DNA from: Clostridia bacterium
Lineage (GTDB): Bacteria > Bacillota > Clostridia > Oscillospirales > CAG-272
Length of the DNA stretch: 5,355 nucleotides
Direction of reading: 5' to 3'
Assembly (NCBI GenBank): GCA_017520365.1
Contig: JAFXFQ010000154.1
Location: forward strand, 1-5,355
Shown: positions 1 through 5,355 of the stretch, piece by piece
Layout: the number at the start of each line of letters is the position of its first letter
Position numbering within the stretch: position 1 is the stretch's first letter
Translations under genes and position numbers: made by a program
The notes under the pieces: generated by a model
Database searches by the model: none
What the model saw: the letters and a program-made list of their open reading frames with translations, nothing else
Told to the model about the DNA's origin: nothing

Positions 1-1258
1 CATCCATACCATCGGTTATATCCCGTATTATGGCAAGAGGATCCTCTCCACGGGGATTATCGTTTGTAACGATGACAGCATCGCAATAGCTCTGCGCTAT
101 CTTACCCATAACAGGTCTTTTCGATCTGTCTCTTTCTCCGCCGCAGCCGAATACACAAATAAGGTTACCCTTTGTATTTTTCAAAAGCTCACGCAGGACC
201 CCTTCAAGTGCAGCAGGGGTATGGGCATAATCTATTATGACATCAAAACCATCATTCTCGCTAAAGGCTACTCTTTCAAGTCTTCCGCTGATGCTTTTTA
301 CAGAGGCAATTCCCTTTTCACAGGCTCTTTGGCTGACTCCTGCAAGGCGCGCAGTTTTCAGTGCAAGGAGGGTATTGGTTACGGTGAATGCTCCGCCCAC
401 CGTTGATCTTATACTGAGCGGGCCTTGAATATCAGCCTTATAGGACACTCCTCCCACCGTTTCGCAAAGAGCTTTTGCATCTCGGCGTTCTATTTTGTAG
501 GAAGGGATACCGACTGCAAACCTTCTGCACTCGGGGTCATCCCCATTAACCACCCTGACCGGGCATCTTGCCACAAAGGATGCTTTTACTCTGAAATACT
601 CCTCCATATCCTTATGGAAATCCAGGTGCTCCGGTGTGAGATTTGTGAACACTCCGTAATCAAAGGAAAGCGCATCCACTTTTTTCTGAAATATTGCATG
701 ACTGGACACCTCCATCACCACATCGGTGATACCTCTTTTACGAAATTCGGCAAGAACTCTGTAGAGACAGGCAGGATCCGGAGTTGTCATGGCAGAGCAT
801 CCGTCAACCTTTTCGCCGGTACACGAGCACAGTCTTTCCTCGCCGGCAAAGCACCCCAGCGTTCCCACAGTTCCCACATTTCTTCCGTCAGCACAAAGGC
901 ATGAAGCCAAAAAGCGCAAAGTTGATGTTTTCCCGTTTGTACCGGTTATTCCGTAGAGTCTCATTTTCTCTGCAGGTCTTTTATAGAAATTATTCCATAT
1001 AACCGAAGCGGCATATCGGGTATCCTTCACTCTGACCGACGGGAAAGAGCACCTTTTTTCAGTCACCGCGCCAACGGCCCCCTTCATTATAGCCTCATGA
1101 AGGTATTTATCTCCGCAGGTATACTTTCCATTGAGAGAAATAAAAAGGCCTCCGTCTATCGCAAGTCTTGAGTCGGAAAAAGGGCAGGTGACCTCCGTAT
1201 CCCCGGAAATATTACAAAGTCTGTAATCCAGCCCCTTTAACAGTTCTTTTAAAAGCAT
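1..1258 (-). CDS. murE: UDP-N-acetylmuramoyl-tripeptide synthetase MurE, meso-DAP type (3' end cut off by window)
   Basis: Cytosolic ATP-dependent ligase that adds the third residue, predicted meso-diaminopimelate, to UDP-MurNAc-L-Ala-D-Glu in peptidoglycan precursor synthesis. 419 codons are visible; with a family length near 480-500, roughly 65-75 C-terminal residues lie outside. Seen in the translation: the DSR motif of the N-terminal UDP-binding domain (29-31), the ATP-binding loop TGTNGKTS (105-112), TTPDP (158-162), the metal/ATP motif MEVSSHA (182-188), FTNLTPEHLDFH (204-215), Lys225 at the position of the carbamylated lysine, GRLERV (325-330) opening the C-terminal ligase domain, DYAHTP (343-348), FGCGGERDRSKRP (370-382) and DNPRGEDP (400-407). 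DNPR is the known meso-DAP specificity motif. The start is ATG at 1258, giving the usual MLLKELLKG opening; its GGAGGG ribosome site is only 3 nt away and lies in a hairpin. The protein has 18 cysteines in 419 residues, high for this family. It follows the PBP gene by 53 bp, probably in one operon. Confidence 0.96.
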   Translation of the reverse strand, partial: MLLKELLKGLDYRLCNISGDTEVTCPFSDSRLAIDGGLFISLNGKYTCGDKYLHEAIMKGAVGAVTEKRCSFPSVRVKDTRYAASVIWNNFYKRPAEKMRLYGITGTNGKTSTLRFLASCLCADGRNVGTVGTLGCFAGEERLCSCTGEKVDGCSAMTTPDPACLYRVLAEFRKRGITDVVMEVSSHAIFQKKVDALSFDYGVFTNLTPEHLDFHKDMEEYFRVKASFVARCPVRVVNGDDPECRRFAVGIPSYKIERRDAKALCETVGGVSYKADIQGPLSIRSTVGGAFTVTNTLLALKTARLAGVSQRACEKGIASVKSISGRLERVAFSENDGFDVIIDYAHTPAALEGVLRELLKNTKGNLICVFGCGGERDRSKRPVMGKIAQSYCDAVIVTNDNPRGEDPLAIIRDITDGMD

Positions 1259-1301
1259 AAGCCCTCCGAAAGTGAATTTTCTTTCAACTTCCGAAGGGCT
1301 T
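1259..1301 (-). promoter_or_regulatory. 15-bp RNA hairpin enclosing the murE ribosome binding site
   Basis: In the minus-strand transcript the arm AAGCCCUUCGGAAGU (1301-1287) pairs with ACUUUCGGAGGGCUU (1273-1259) over all 15 positions, two of them G-U, around a 13-nt loop (1286-1274). The GGAGGG Shine-Dalgarno of murE (1267-1262) is wholly inside the 3' arm, and the stem ends one base before the ATG. The base of the stem starts 10 nt after the PBP stop codon, so a ribosome terminating there would cover or open its foot. This suggests SD masking with translational coupling. A terminator or attenuator reading is weaker, because the stem is followed by AUGCUUUUAAAAG and not by an unbroken U-run. 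The pairing is seen; the function is inferred. Confidence 0.6.
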
Positions 1302-1311
1302 TCCCTTTTAT

Positions 1312-3843
1312 TTAGTCATCCGTTATATTTGTATTTCTCATAGTCACTCTGACTACGGTTCCCTCGGGAACCTGCTCGCCGGGTGCCACGGATTGTGAGG
1401 CCACTGTTGCATCAAGGCTGTCATCAACTCCTCCGATGCTTACGTTCAAGCCGGCATCCGTCAATATTCTGTTTGCAGCCTGGGCTGTTTTTCCGTAAAC
1501 GTCCGGAACTGTCACAAGGTTACTCTCAATGGGAATATAGTTGGTATAGAGTATTACTCTGCCTTCCTCACGGTTGAGCATACTGCCCGCCTCGGGCACC
1601 TGCCCTGTTACCTTGGTACCGTCTCCGACAACGATAGCTCTCAGGCCTTTGTTTGTAATATCACTCTTTGCAGAGGTAACGTCCCAGTCGTTATAATCAA
1701 GCAGGCCTGTTTCTATAGTTTCCTTTTCCTCCTCGGTAAAGTCGGGGAGATGTCCCAATCTGGGAAGCACAGATGCAAGGAGATCGGAAACATAGGGCGC
1801 CGCAACGACGCTTCCGTAAACGCTTCCTCCCATAGGCTCATCACAAACAATGATAACGGCGATCTCCGGATCATCCGCAGGCGCATAGGCCACGCTGGAG
1901 CCAACGCGCAGATATGTCTGGCCGCTTGCGTCCTTTTCGTCTATCTTCTCGGAGGTACCTGTCTTACCTGCGACCTTATATCCCTTAACTCGGCAGTTTC
2001 TCGCACCGCCGTCACCGGAAACACCGTCCTCAAGGATGGCTGATATGGTTGCACATACGTCGGAGCTGACCACCTGTCTTTTGATCTTGGCATCGAAGCT
2101 TTGGATTATATTGCCGTTGGAATCCTTTATCATTTTGACCACGTGAGGTGTTACCACGTAACCGCCGTTAGCGATGGCAGATACGGCACAAAGCTGCTGT
2201 ATTGCCGTGGTCTTATATGTCTGGCCGAAGGAATAGACTGCAAGAGATACCTTGGAAAAGTCCTTGAAGCTATGGTAATAGGTGCCGGCCTCGCCGGGGA
2301 GGTCGATGCCTGTCAGCTCACCGTAGCCGAAATCAAGGAAGTAATTATAGAATTTTTCACGTCCTATTCTGAGGCCCACCGTCATAAGGGCGGGGTTACA
2401 GGACTGCTGAAGACTTTTTGCATAGGGAAGGCTTCCGTGGCCGGAATGGTCATGACAGCTAATAGGCGAGCCGTAGCCCTCTACCATCATACTGCCTCCG
2501 CAGAAGAACACCTCATCGGGAGTGGTAACTCCTTCCTCAAACGCCATTGCCGTTGTTATGATCTTTGACGTGGAGCCGGGCTCGTATAGCTCTGTTATTG
2601 CTTTATTCTTCCACATTGCATAAAGCAGGCTGAAATATTTATTGCTGTACGCCTGCTCATAATAGTAGTCGCTCTGCTTTGCGTAATGAGCCTCTACAAG
2701 AGAAGGAAATTCTGCAGAGTCCTGTGCCACGTCGGGGTTATTCAGCTTGAAATTATTCTCTGCCAGCTTCTTTGCATCGGCGAGTCTTTCCTCGCTGTTA
2801 ACGTATGCATCGAGAACCGCCTGAGAATCGCTGTCAAGCACATACGGATCGTTAAGGTCAAAGGTGGGAGCTGTTGCCATGGCAAGCACCTCACCCGTTT
2901 TTACGTTCATAACCGCTCCGGTTACTCTGTTTGCCGCCTTATTCTCTCTCAGGGTCGCGGCAAGCTGCTTTTCCAGCTCATACTGGATATAAGTATCGAT
3001 GGTAGTTATGATATCGTAGCCGTCCTCTGCCTCGATAAAGCTTTCGTACTTATAATCCATGTCGTTGGAGTTTGCATCCTGAGCGCTGATATAACGTCCG
3101 CTCTCACCCTCCAGCACGTTATTGTAAAACGCTTCGATACCGTAGGCACCTATTCCGTCACCGTTTGTAAAGCCGATAACGTGGCTTGCAAGAGTATCCT
3201 TGGGGTAATATCTGATATAATCTGCTCTGAGAACAAGCTGCTTTGAAAGATTATACTTATCCGTGAATTCACGAATGAGCTGTGCCTCCTCCTCGTCCAC
3301 CTCTTTTGTGATGACCTCGTAGCGGCGGCCCTCCTTTGCGGCCTTTTCCATTATGCTGTCGTATTCAACGCCGTATTTTTCGCCGAGTGTCTGGGTGAGA
3401 AACGATGCTATCATATCATCCATTTCGGTGATACGGTGCTTTTTTCCGTCTTCGTCCTCCCAGATGCCTGCGGAGGGGTCAGGGTCCGTCCACGCCTCTC
3501 CGTTTTCGAGAGCCTCTTTTTTCTTTTCGGCAAGTGCTTTCTCTGCGGCCTTTGCATCAGCGGCACCGTCAATTATATCCTGAGGAGAGATAAAGCAAAG
3601 ATAAACAGTCTTGTTCTGGGCAAGGATATTACCCTCTCTGTCATATATTGCTCCGCGGGCGGGATTCACCTCGGTTTCGATGGTGATCTCATTCATTACC
3701 TTTTTCTTATAAGACTCATGATCCTTGATCTGTATTATTACAAGTCTTGCGGCGATTATTGCCGCGATAACGCAGAATGCAAGGATGACAAAGCTTGCTC
3801 TTGAATACGATCTTCTGGATATTCTTTTGAGTTTTTTTGCCAT
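1312..3843 (-). CDS. Class B penicillin-binding protein, SpoVD/FtsI type, with C-terminal PASTA repeats
   Basis: Membrane-anchored D,D-transpeptidase expected to cross-link septal peptidoglycan (or spore cortex if it is a true SpoVD); beta-lactam target. The 843 residues show a short basic N-terminus, one membrane anchor (about 17-38), the dimerisation-domain signature ARGAIYDREGNILA (62-75), RYYP (211-214), then the transpeptidase domain with active-site STSK (Ser424, Lys427), SCN (481-483) and KTGTSEK (627-633). Two PASTA units close the protein: a degenerate one (about 716-767) and a clearer one starting VTVPDV (about 777-837). Cys448 and Cys463 lie between the first two catalytic motifs. 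All catalytic residues are present, so the enzyme looks active. It is longer than typical SpoVD proteins (about 640-740) because of extra segments near 98-138 and 336-412. The ATG at 3843 has AAGGA only 2 nt away and AGAAGG 12 nt away, an imperfect site, but no better start exists. A sigma-A promoter lies upstream; murE follows. Whether it is the vegetative septal enzyme or SpoVD cannot be decided here. Confidence 0.95.
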   Translation of the reverse strand: MAKKLKRISRRSYSRASFVILAFCVIAAIIAARLVIIQIKDHESYKKKVMNEITIETEVNPARGAIYDREGNILAQNKTVYLCFISPQDIIDGAADAKAAEKALAEKKKEALENGEAWTDPDPSAGIWEDEDGKKHRITEMDDMIASFLTQTLGEKYGVEYDSIMEKAAKEGRRYEVITKEVDEEEAQLIREFTDKYNLSKQLVLRADYIRYYPKDTLASHVIGFTNGDGIGAYGIEAFYNNVLEGESGRYISAQDANSNDMDYKYESFIEAEDGYDIITTIDTYIQYELEKQLAATLRENKAANRVTGAVMNVKTGEVLAMATAPTFDLNDPYVLDSDSQAVLDAYVNSEERLADAKKLAENNFKLNNPDVAQDSAEFPSLVEAHYAKQSDYYYEQAYSNKYFSLLYAMWKNKAITELYEPGSTSKIITTAMAFEEGVTTPDEVFFCGGSMMVEGYGSPISCHDHSGHGSLPYAKSLQQSCNPALMTVGLRIGREKFYNYFLDFGYGELTGIDLPGEAGTYYHSFKDFSKVSLAVYSFGQTYKTTAIQQLCAVSAIANGGYVVTPHVVKMIKDSNGNIIQSFDAKIKRQVVSSDVCATISAILEDGVSGDGGARNCRVKGYKVAGKTGTSEKIDEKDASGQTYLRVGSSVAYAPADDPEIAVIIVCDEPMGGSVYGSVVAAPYVSDLLASVLPRLGHLPDFTEEEKETIETGLLDYNDWDVTSAKSDITNKGLRAIVVGDGTKVTGQVPEAGSMLNREEGRVILYTNYIPIESNLVTVPDVYGKTAQAANRILTDAGLNVSIGGVDDSLDATVASQSVAPGEQVPEGTVVRVTMRNTNITDD

Positions 3844-3855
3844 AGTCCTTTTATA
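3844..3855 (-). promoter_or_regulatory. Ribosome binding region of the PBP gene, poorly spaced
   Basis: Before the ATG at 3843 the transcript reads UAUAAAAGGACU. The purine run AAAAGGA ends only 2 nt before the start, closer than the usual 5-9 nt. A second purine run, AGAAGG, ends 12 nt before it, which is too far. Neither is ideal, so initiation may be moderate. No alternative start codon nearby has a better site, and the membrane anchor requires this N-terminus. Confidence 0.4.
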
Positions 3856-3886
3856 CCTTCTTTTTAACGGATTATCTTCTTTTCCG

Positions 3887-3915
3887 ATTATACGTTTGTT
3901 CTTTCTTAATTATAC
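3887..3915 (-). promoter_or_regulatory. Possible second promoter, sigma-E-like (tentative)
   Basis: GTATAATT (3915-3908) fits the sporulation sigma-E -35 consensus GHATANNT at every position. After 13 bp, CGTATAAT (3894-3887) matches 6 of 8 positions of the -10 consensus CATACAMT. It overlaps the -10 box of the sigma-A promoter. In Bacillus subtilis spoVD is sigma-E controlled, which makes the site plausible, but the region is AT-rich, the -35 match shares bases with TATAAT, and nothing in the window proves the organism makes spores. Confidence 0.2.
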
Positions 3916-3937
3916 CGCATATCCCTGCAGGTTTCAA
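3909..3937 (-). promoter_or_regulatory. Sigma-A type promoter for the PBP-murE unit
   Basis: On the minus strand a -35 box TTGAAA (3937-3932; one mismatch to TTGACA) and a perfect -10 box TATAAT (3914-3909) are separated by exactly 17 bp. Transcription would begin near 3902, leaving a purine-rich leader of about 58 nt before the PBP start. It lies just downstream of the terminator hairpin that follows the ftsL-like gene, which supports a separate transcription start for PBP and murE. The boxes are read directly; activity is inferred. Confidence 0.75.
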
Positions 3938-3952
3938 TAGACAGCGGCAATC

Positions 3953-3984
3953 AAAGTAAAGAAAGTCGGCGGATGCCGACTTTC
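3953..3984 (-). terminator. Rho-independent terminator after the ftsL-like gene
   Basis: Just 4 nt past the ftsL-like stop codon the transcript forms a perfect 10-bp stem, GAAAGUCGGC with GCCGACUUUC, closed by a 4-nt loop AUCC (3984-3961). It is followed by UUUACUUU, a moderately U-rich tail. The strong stem, tight position after a stop codon and the promoter only 24 bp further on make a terminator the natural reading. The interrupted U-tract may allow some read-through into the PBP gene. Confidence 0.75.
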
Positions 3985-3988
3985 AATA

Positions 3989-4885
3989 TCAGTCTATGTA
4001 CTCCATGAGCCTGTTCCAGTTGCTCTGAACAGATGACATCATTGCGGAGAATATTCCGTATTCTTCCCCGGATCCCGAAATGCTTTCGGGAATCTCGATA
4101 CGGTCTCCTTCGGCAACGCTGATATATCTTGATTCTACTCTGTTGCTCTTTACCATGCCTATCTCTTCAGTTGCGATCTGCTCTATCTGGCGAATATCGT
4201 TCTTCTGATCGATGCTGAGGGTAAGCTGATCTATCTCGCCTGCAAGAGCAGCCTTTTGGCCTTCAAGGGCGGATATCTCCTTTTTGAATTCGCTGATCTG
4301 AGCGAAGCTGAAGATAATCATCATCACTACAACACAGAAAAGGATTATTCCGAAAGCAACGCCGAAGGAAACGGGAGCCTTTTTTACCCTGATCTCTTCC
4401 TCATCTGTTGCAAACGCCTCCTTGAACCAAGCAATAGAGAAAAGGGCGGGGCGCTTTGCCTTTGCAATTCTTGCAGCCTGTCTCTCTGCGCTCTTTCTTG
4501 CCTCGCTGCCGTCTGCCGCTCTTGCGCGGATGTCTGCAGCTCTTGCATAAGCCGCAGCATACGCACCGGATGCAAAGGGGGTGGACATCTCGTATGCCGC
4601 TACTCTTCTCTTTGCCGCTGCTGTATCAACTGCGCCGTTTATCTTTTCGAATCTTACTGTTTCTGCCGTTGCCTTCGCCTTTGTCTTAACGTCGCTGCGT
4701 ACGAACTGCGCTGTTTCCTCAAAGGGATTTGCTACTGCTTCGGCCTTCTTCTGAGCCGCTGTCTTCTCACGTACTGCGGTGAAAGTTCCTGTCTTAGCTG
4801 CAGCTACACCTCTGGACTCAAATCTTGCCTTGAGTCTGTCGCAGAGGGGATTTTCTGCAGTTGTTGTTACTCTTGTGTTGGACAT
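3989..4885 (-). CDS. FtsL-like division protein with a long Ala-rich cytoplasmic N-terminus
   Basis: Likely the FtsL component of the divisome (FtsL-DivIC/FtsB-FtsQ), which recruits and activates the septal transpeptidase. The identification rests on position between rsmH and the PBP and on architecture: a single membrane segment (about 172-195), then a heptad-like coiled coil (about 198-228, ISEFKKEISALEGQ onward) and IEQIATEEIGMVKSN (234-248), matching the FtsL ending in which an Ile/Ala-rich helix leads to GMV. The predicted topology is N-terminus inside, coiled coil outside. Residues 1-170 are unusual: about a quarter alanine, many Lys/Arg/Glu, low complexity, probably disordered or helical. 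FtsL proteins are normally about 100-130 residues in total. The last 30 residues (IFSAMMSSVQSNWNRLMEYID at the end) could form an amphipathic helix. The start at 4885 is backed by AAAGGAG at 9 nt. Overall sequence similarity to named FtsL proteins is low, so FtsL is a family-level call; a DivIC-like protein is the alternative. Confidence 0.8.
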   Translation of the reverse strand: MSNTRVTTTAENPLCDRLKARFESRGVAAAKTGTFTAVREKTAAQKKAEAVANPFEETAQFVRSDVKTKAKATAETVRFEKINGAVDTAAAKRRVAAYEMSTPFASGAYAAAYARAADIRARAADGSEARKSAERQAARIAKAKRPALFSIAWFKEAFATDEEEIRVKKAPVSFGVAFGIILFCVVVMMIIFSFAQISEFKKEISALEGQKAALAGEIDQLTLSIDQKNDIRQIEQIATEEIGMVKSNRVESRYISVAEGDRIEIPESISGSGEEYGIFSAMMSSVQSNWNRLMEYID

Positions 4886-4919
4886 GAACAGTCTCTCCTT
4901 TCGCCGCCGAGCGGCTTTT
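4886..4919 (-). promoter_or_regulatory. rsmH-ftsL gap: small GC hairpin and strong ribosome binding site
   Basis: The 34-bp gap holds a small stem GCCGC/GCGGC with a 3-nt loop (4915-4903) and, right after it, the Shine-Dalgarno AAAGGAG (4901-4895), 9 nt before the ATG at 4885. The stem ends one base before the Shine-Dalgarno and leaves it free. No U-run follows, so it is not a terminator. The short gap suggests rsmH and the ftsL-like gene are cotranscribed. Confidence 0.6.
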
Positions 4920-5355
4920 CTACAATTTTTCTACCACCCTGAGCTTTGCGCTCCTTGCTCTTGGGTTGAATTCCAGCTCCTCATCGGAGGGAAGAATAGG
5001 TTTTCTCGTTACTGACTTTACCGATGCTTTTTTATTGCAGACGCATACGGGAAAGCTTGAGGGACAGGTACAGGGGTTTTCTAAGTCCTTAAATGTGTGC
5101 TTTGTTATTCTGTCCTCAAGAGAATGGAAGGTGATCACCGCCGCCCTGCCGCCCTTGGCAAGTCGCTCAACCGCTGTTCTGAGGGCGGGCTCGATTATTG
5201 TGAGCTCGTCGTTCACCTCGATACGGATCGCCTGAAACGTTCTTTTGGCGGGATGCTGATTTTCCTTTTTGCGCGCTCCTGCGGGGATCGCGTTAGTTAC
5301 TATATCACTGAGTTCAAGAGTGGTCTCGATGGGCTTTTCGGCTCTTCTGGCAACG
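4920..5355 (-). CDS. rsmH: 16S rRNA (cytosine-1402-N4)-methyltransferase RsmH, C-terminal half (5' end outside window)
   Basis: S-adenosylmethionine-dependent enzyme (formerly MraW) that methylates N4 of C1402 in the 16S rRNA decoding centre; conventionally the first or second gene of dcw clusters. The 144 visible residues, about half of the usual 310, carry family signatures: HPAKRTFQAIRIEVNDEL (34-51), GGRAAVITFHSLEDRI (68-83) and the C-terminal NPRARSAKLRVVEK (130-143). CTCPSSFPVCVC (95-106) is the four-cysteine segment common in Bacillota RsmH. The frame is open to the window edge, with the first whole codon at 5354; an internal GTG at 5216 is only Val47 of the visible part and not a real start. 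The stop is TAG at 4922-4920, 34 bp before the ftsL-like gene. Nothing suggests damage. Confidence 0.97.
   Translation of the reverse strand, partial: VARRAEKPIETTLELSDIVTNAIPAGARKKENQHPAKRTFQAIRIEVNDELTIIEPALRTAVERLAKGGRAAVITFHSLEDRITKHTFKDLENPCTCPSSFPVCVCNKKASVKSVTRKPILPSDEELEFNPRARSAKLRVVEKL

Noticed and set aside
425..904. 159-codon plus-strand open frame
   Set aside because: Antisense to murE, which translates across the same bases with all catalytic motifs.
1246..1290. TTGAAA (1290-1285) as a -35 box for a separate murE promoter
   Set aside because: No -10-like hexamer occurs at 16-18 bp; that spacing falls in GGGCTT-type sequence.
1260..1311. Spacer hairpin as a terminator between the PBP and murE
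   Set aside because: The U-tract after the stem is broken by AUGC and the stem holds the murE Shine-Dalgarno; on the plus strand the U-rich tail is better, but there is no plus-strand gene to terminate.
1713..1904. 63-codon minus-strand open frame inside the PBP gene
   Set aside because: Out-of-frame product on the coding strand, without ribosome site or domain; the PBP frame explains the bases.
2101..2568. 155-codon plus-strand open frame
   Set aside because: Antisense to the PBP transpeptidase domain, no recognisable domain.
2686..3246. 186-codon plus-strand open frame
   Set aside because: Lies entirely antisense to the PBP gene, whose family motifs are unmistakable; composition is that of a shadow frame.
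3436..3804. 122-codon plus-strand open frame
   Set aside because: Antisense to the N-terminal part of the PBP gene; no own signals.
3887..3892. Second TATAAT as an independent sigma-A -10 box
   Set aside because: The bases 16-18 bp upstream (GTATAA region) do not resemble TTGACA; kept only as part of the tentative sigma-E-like element.
4256..4942. 228-codon plus-strand open frame, very Cys/Leu-rich
   Set aside because: It is antisense to the ftsL-like gene; the Cys richness is the mirror of Ala codons (GCA read as TGC). No domain and no ribosome site of note.
1..5355. tRNA, rRNA, CRISPR array, insertion sequence or phage signature
   Set aside because: No clover-leaf sequence, repeat-spacer pattern, transposase motif or long inverted repeat was seen; the coding strand is filled by four conserved genes.

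Overview
The window carries four protein-coding genes, all on the minus strand, in the order of a Gram-positive dcw (division and cell wall) cluster. Read in the direction of transcription (high to low coordinates) they are rsmH (3' half only), an ftsL-like division gene, a class B penicillin-binding protein of the SpoVD/FtsI type with C-terminal PASTA repeats, and murE (cut by the window edge after 419 codons). The order rsmH-ftsL-PBP-murE matches the Bacillus and Clostridium arrangement mraW-ftsL-pbpB/spoVD-murE. Together with the PASTA-tailed PBP, the Cys-rich tail of RsmH (CTCP...CVC) and the DNPR motif of MurE, it points to a meso-diaminopimelate-type Bacillota, most likely class Clostridia. 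The genus cannot be read from the sequence.

Layout: 4920-5355 is the C-terminal half of the 16S rRNA methyltransferase RsmH. A 34-bp gap with a small GC hairpin and a good Shine-Dalgarno leads to the 298-residue FtsL-like protein (3989-4885). This protein has one membrane segment, a short coiled coil and the FtsL-type IEQIATEEIGMV signature, but also an unusually long Ala/Lys/Arg-rich cytoplasmic N-terminus. A perfect 10-bp terminator hairpin follows its stop codon. Next comes a near-consensus sigma-A promoter (TTGAAA, 17 bp, TATAAT), so the PBP and murE appear to form a new transcription unit instead of simply continuing the rsmH-ftsL one. The PBP (1312-3843) is followed after 53 bp by murE (1-1258). 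In that gap a 15-bp stem buries the murE Shine-Dalgarno, suggesting translational control or coupling.

Together the genes link ribosome modification, septal divisome assembly (FtsL plus a septal transpeptidase) and stem-peptide synthesis (MurE). The core genes are conventional and I do not see an undescribed system. The points most worth a second look are the regulatory signals in the two intergenic gaps, the FtsL N-terminal extension, two insertions in the PBP and the unusual cysteine content of MurE. No RNA genes, mobile elements, CRISPR arrays or long repeats were seen, and no gene-free stretch exceeds 145 bp.
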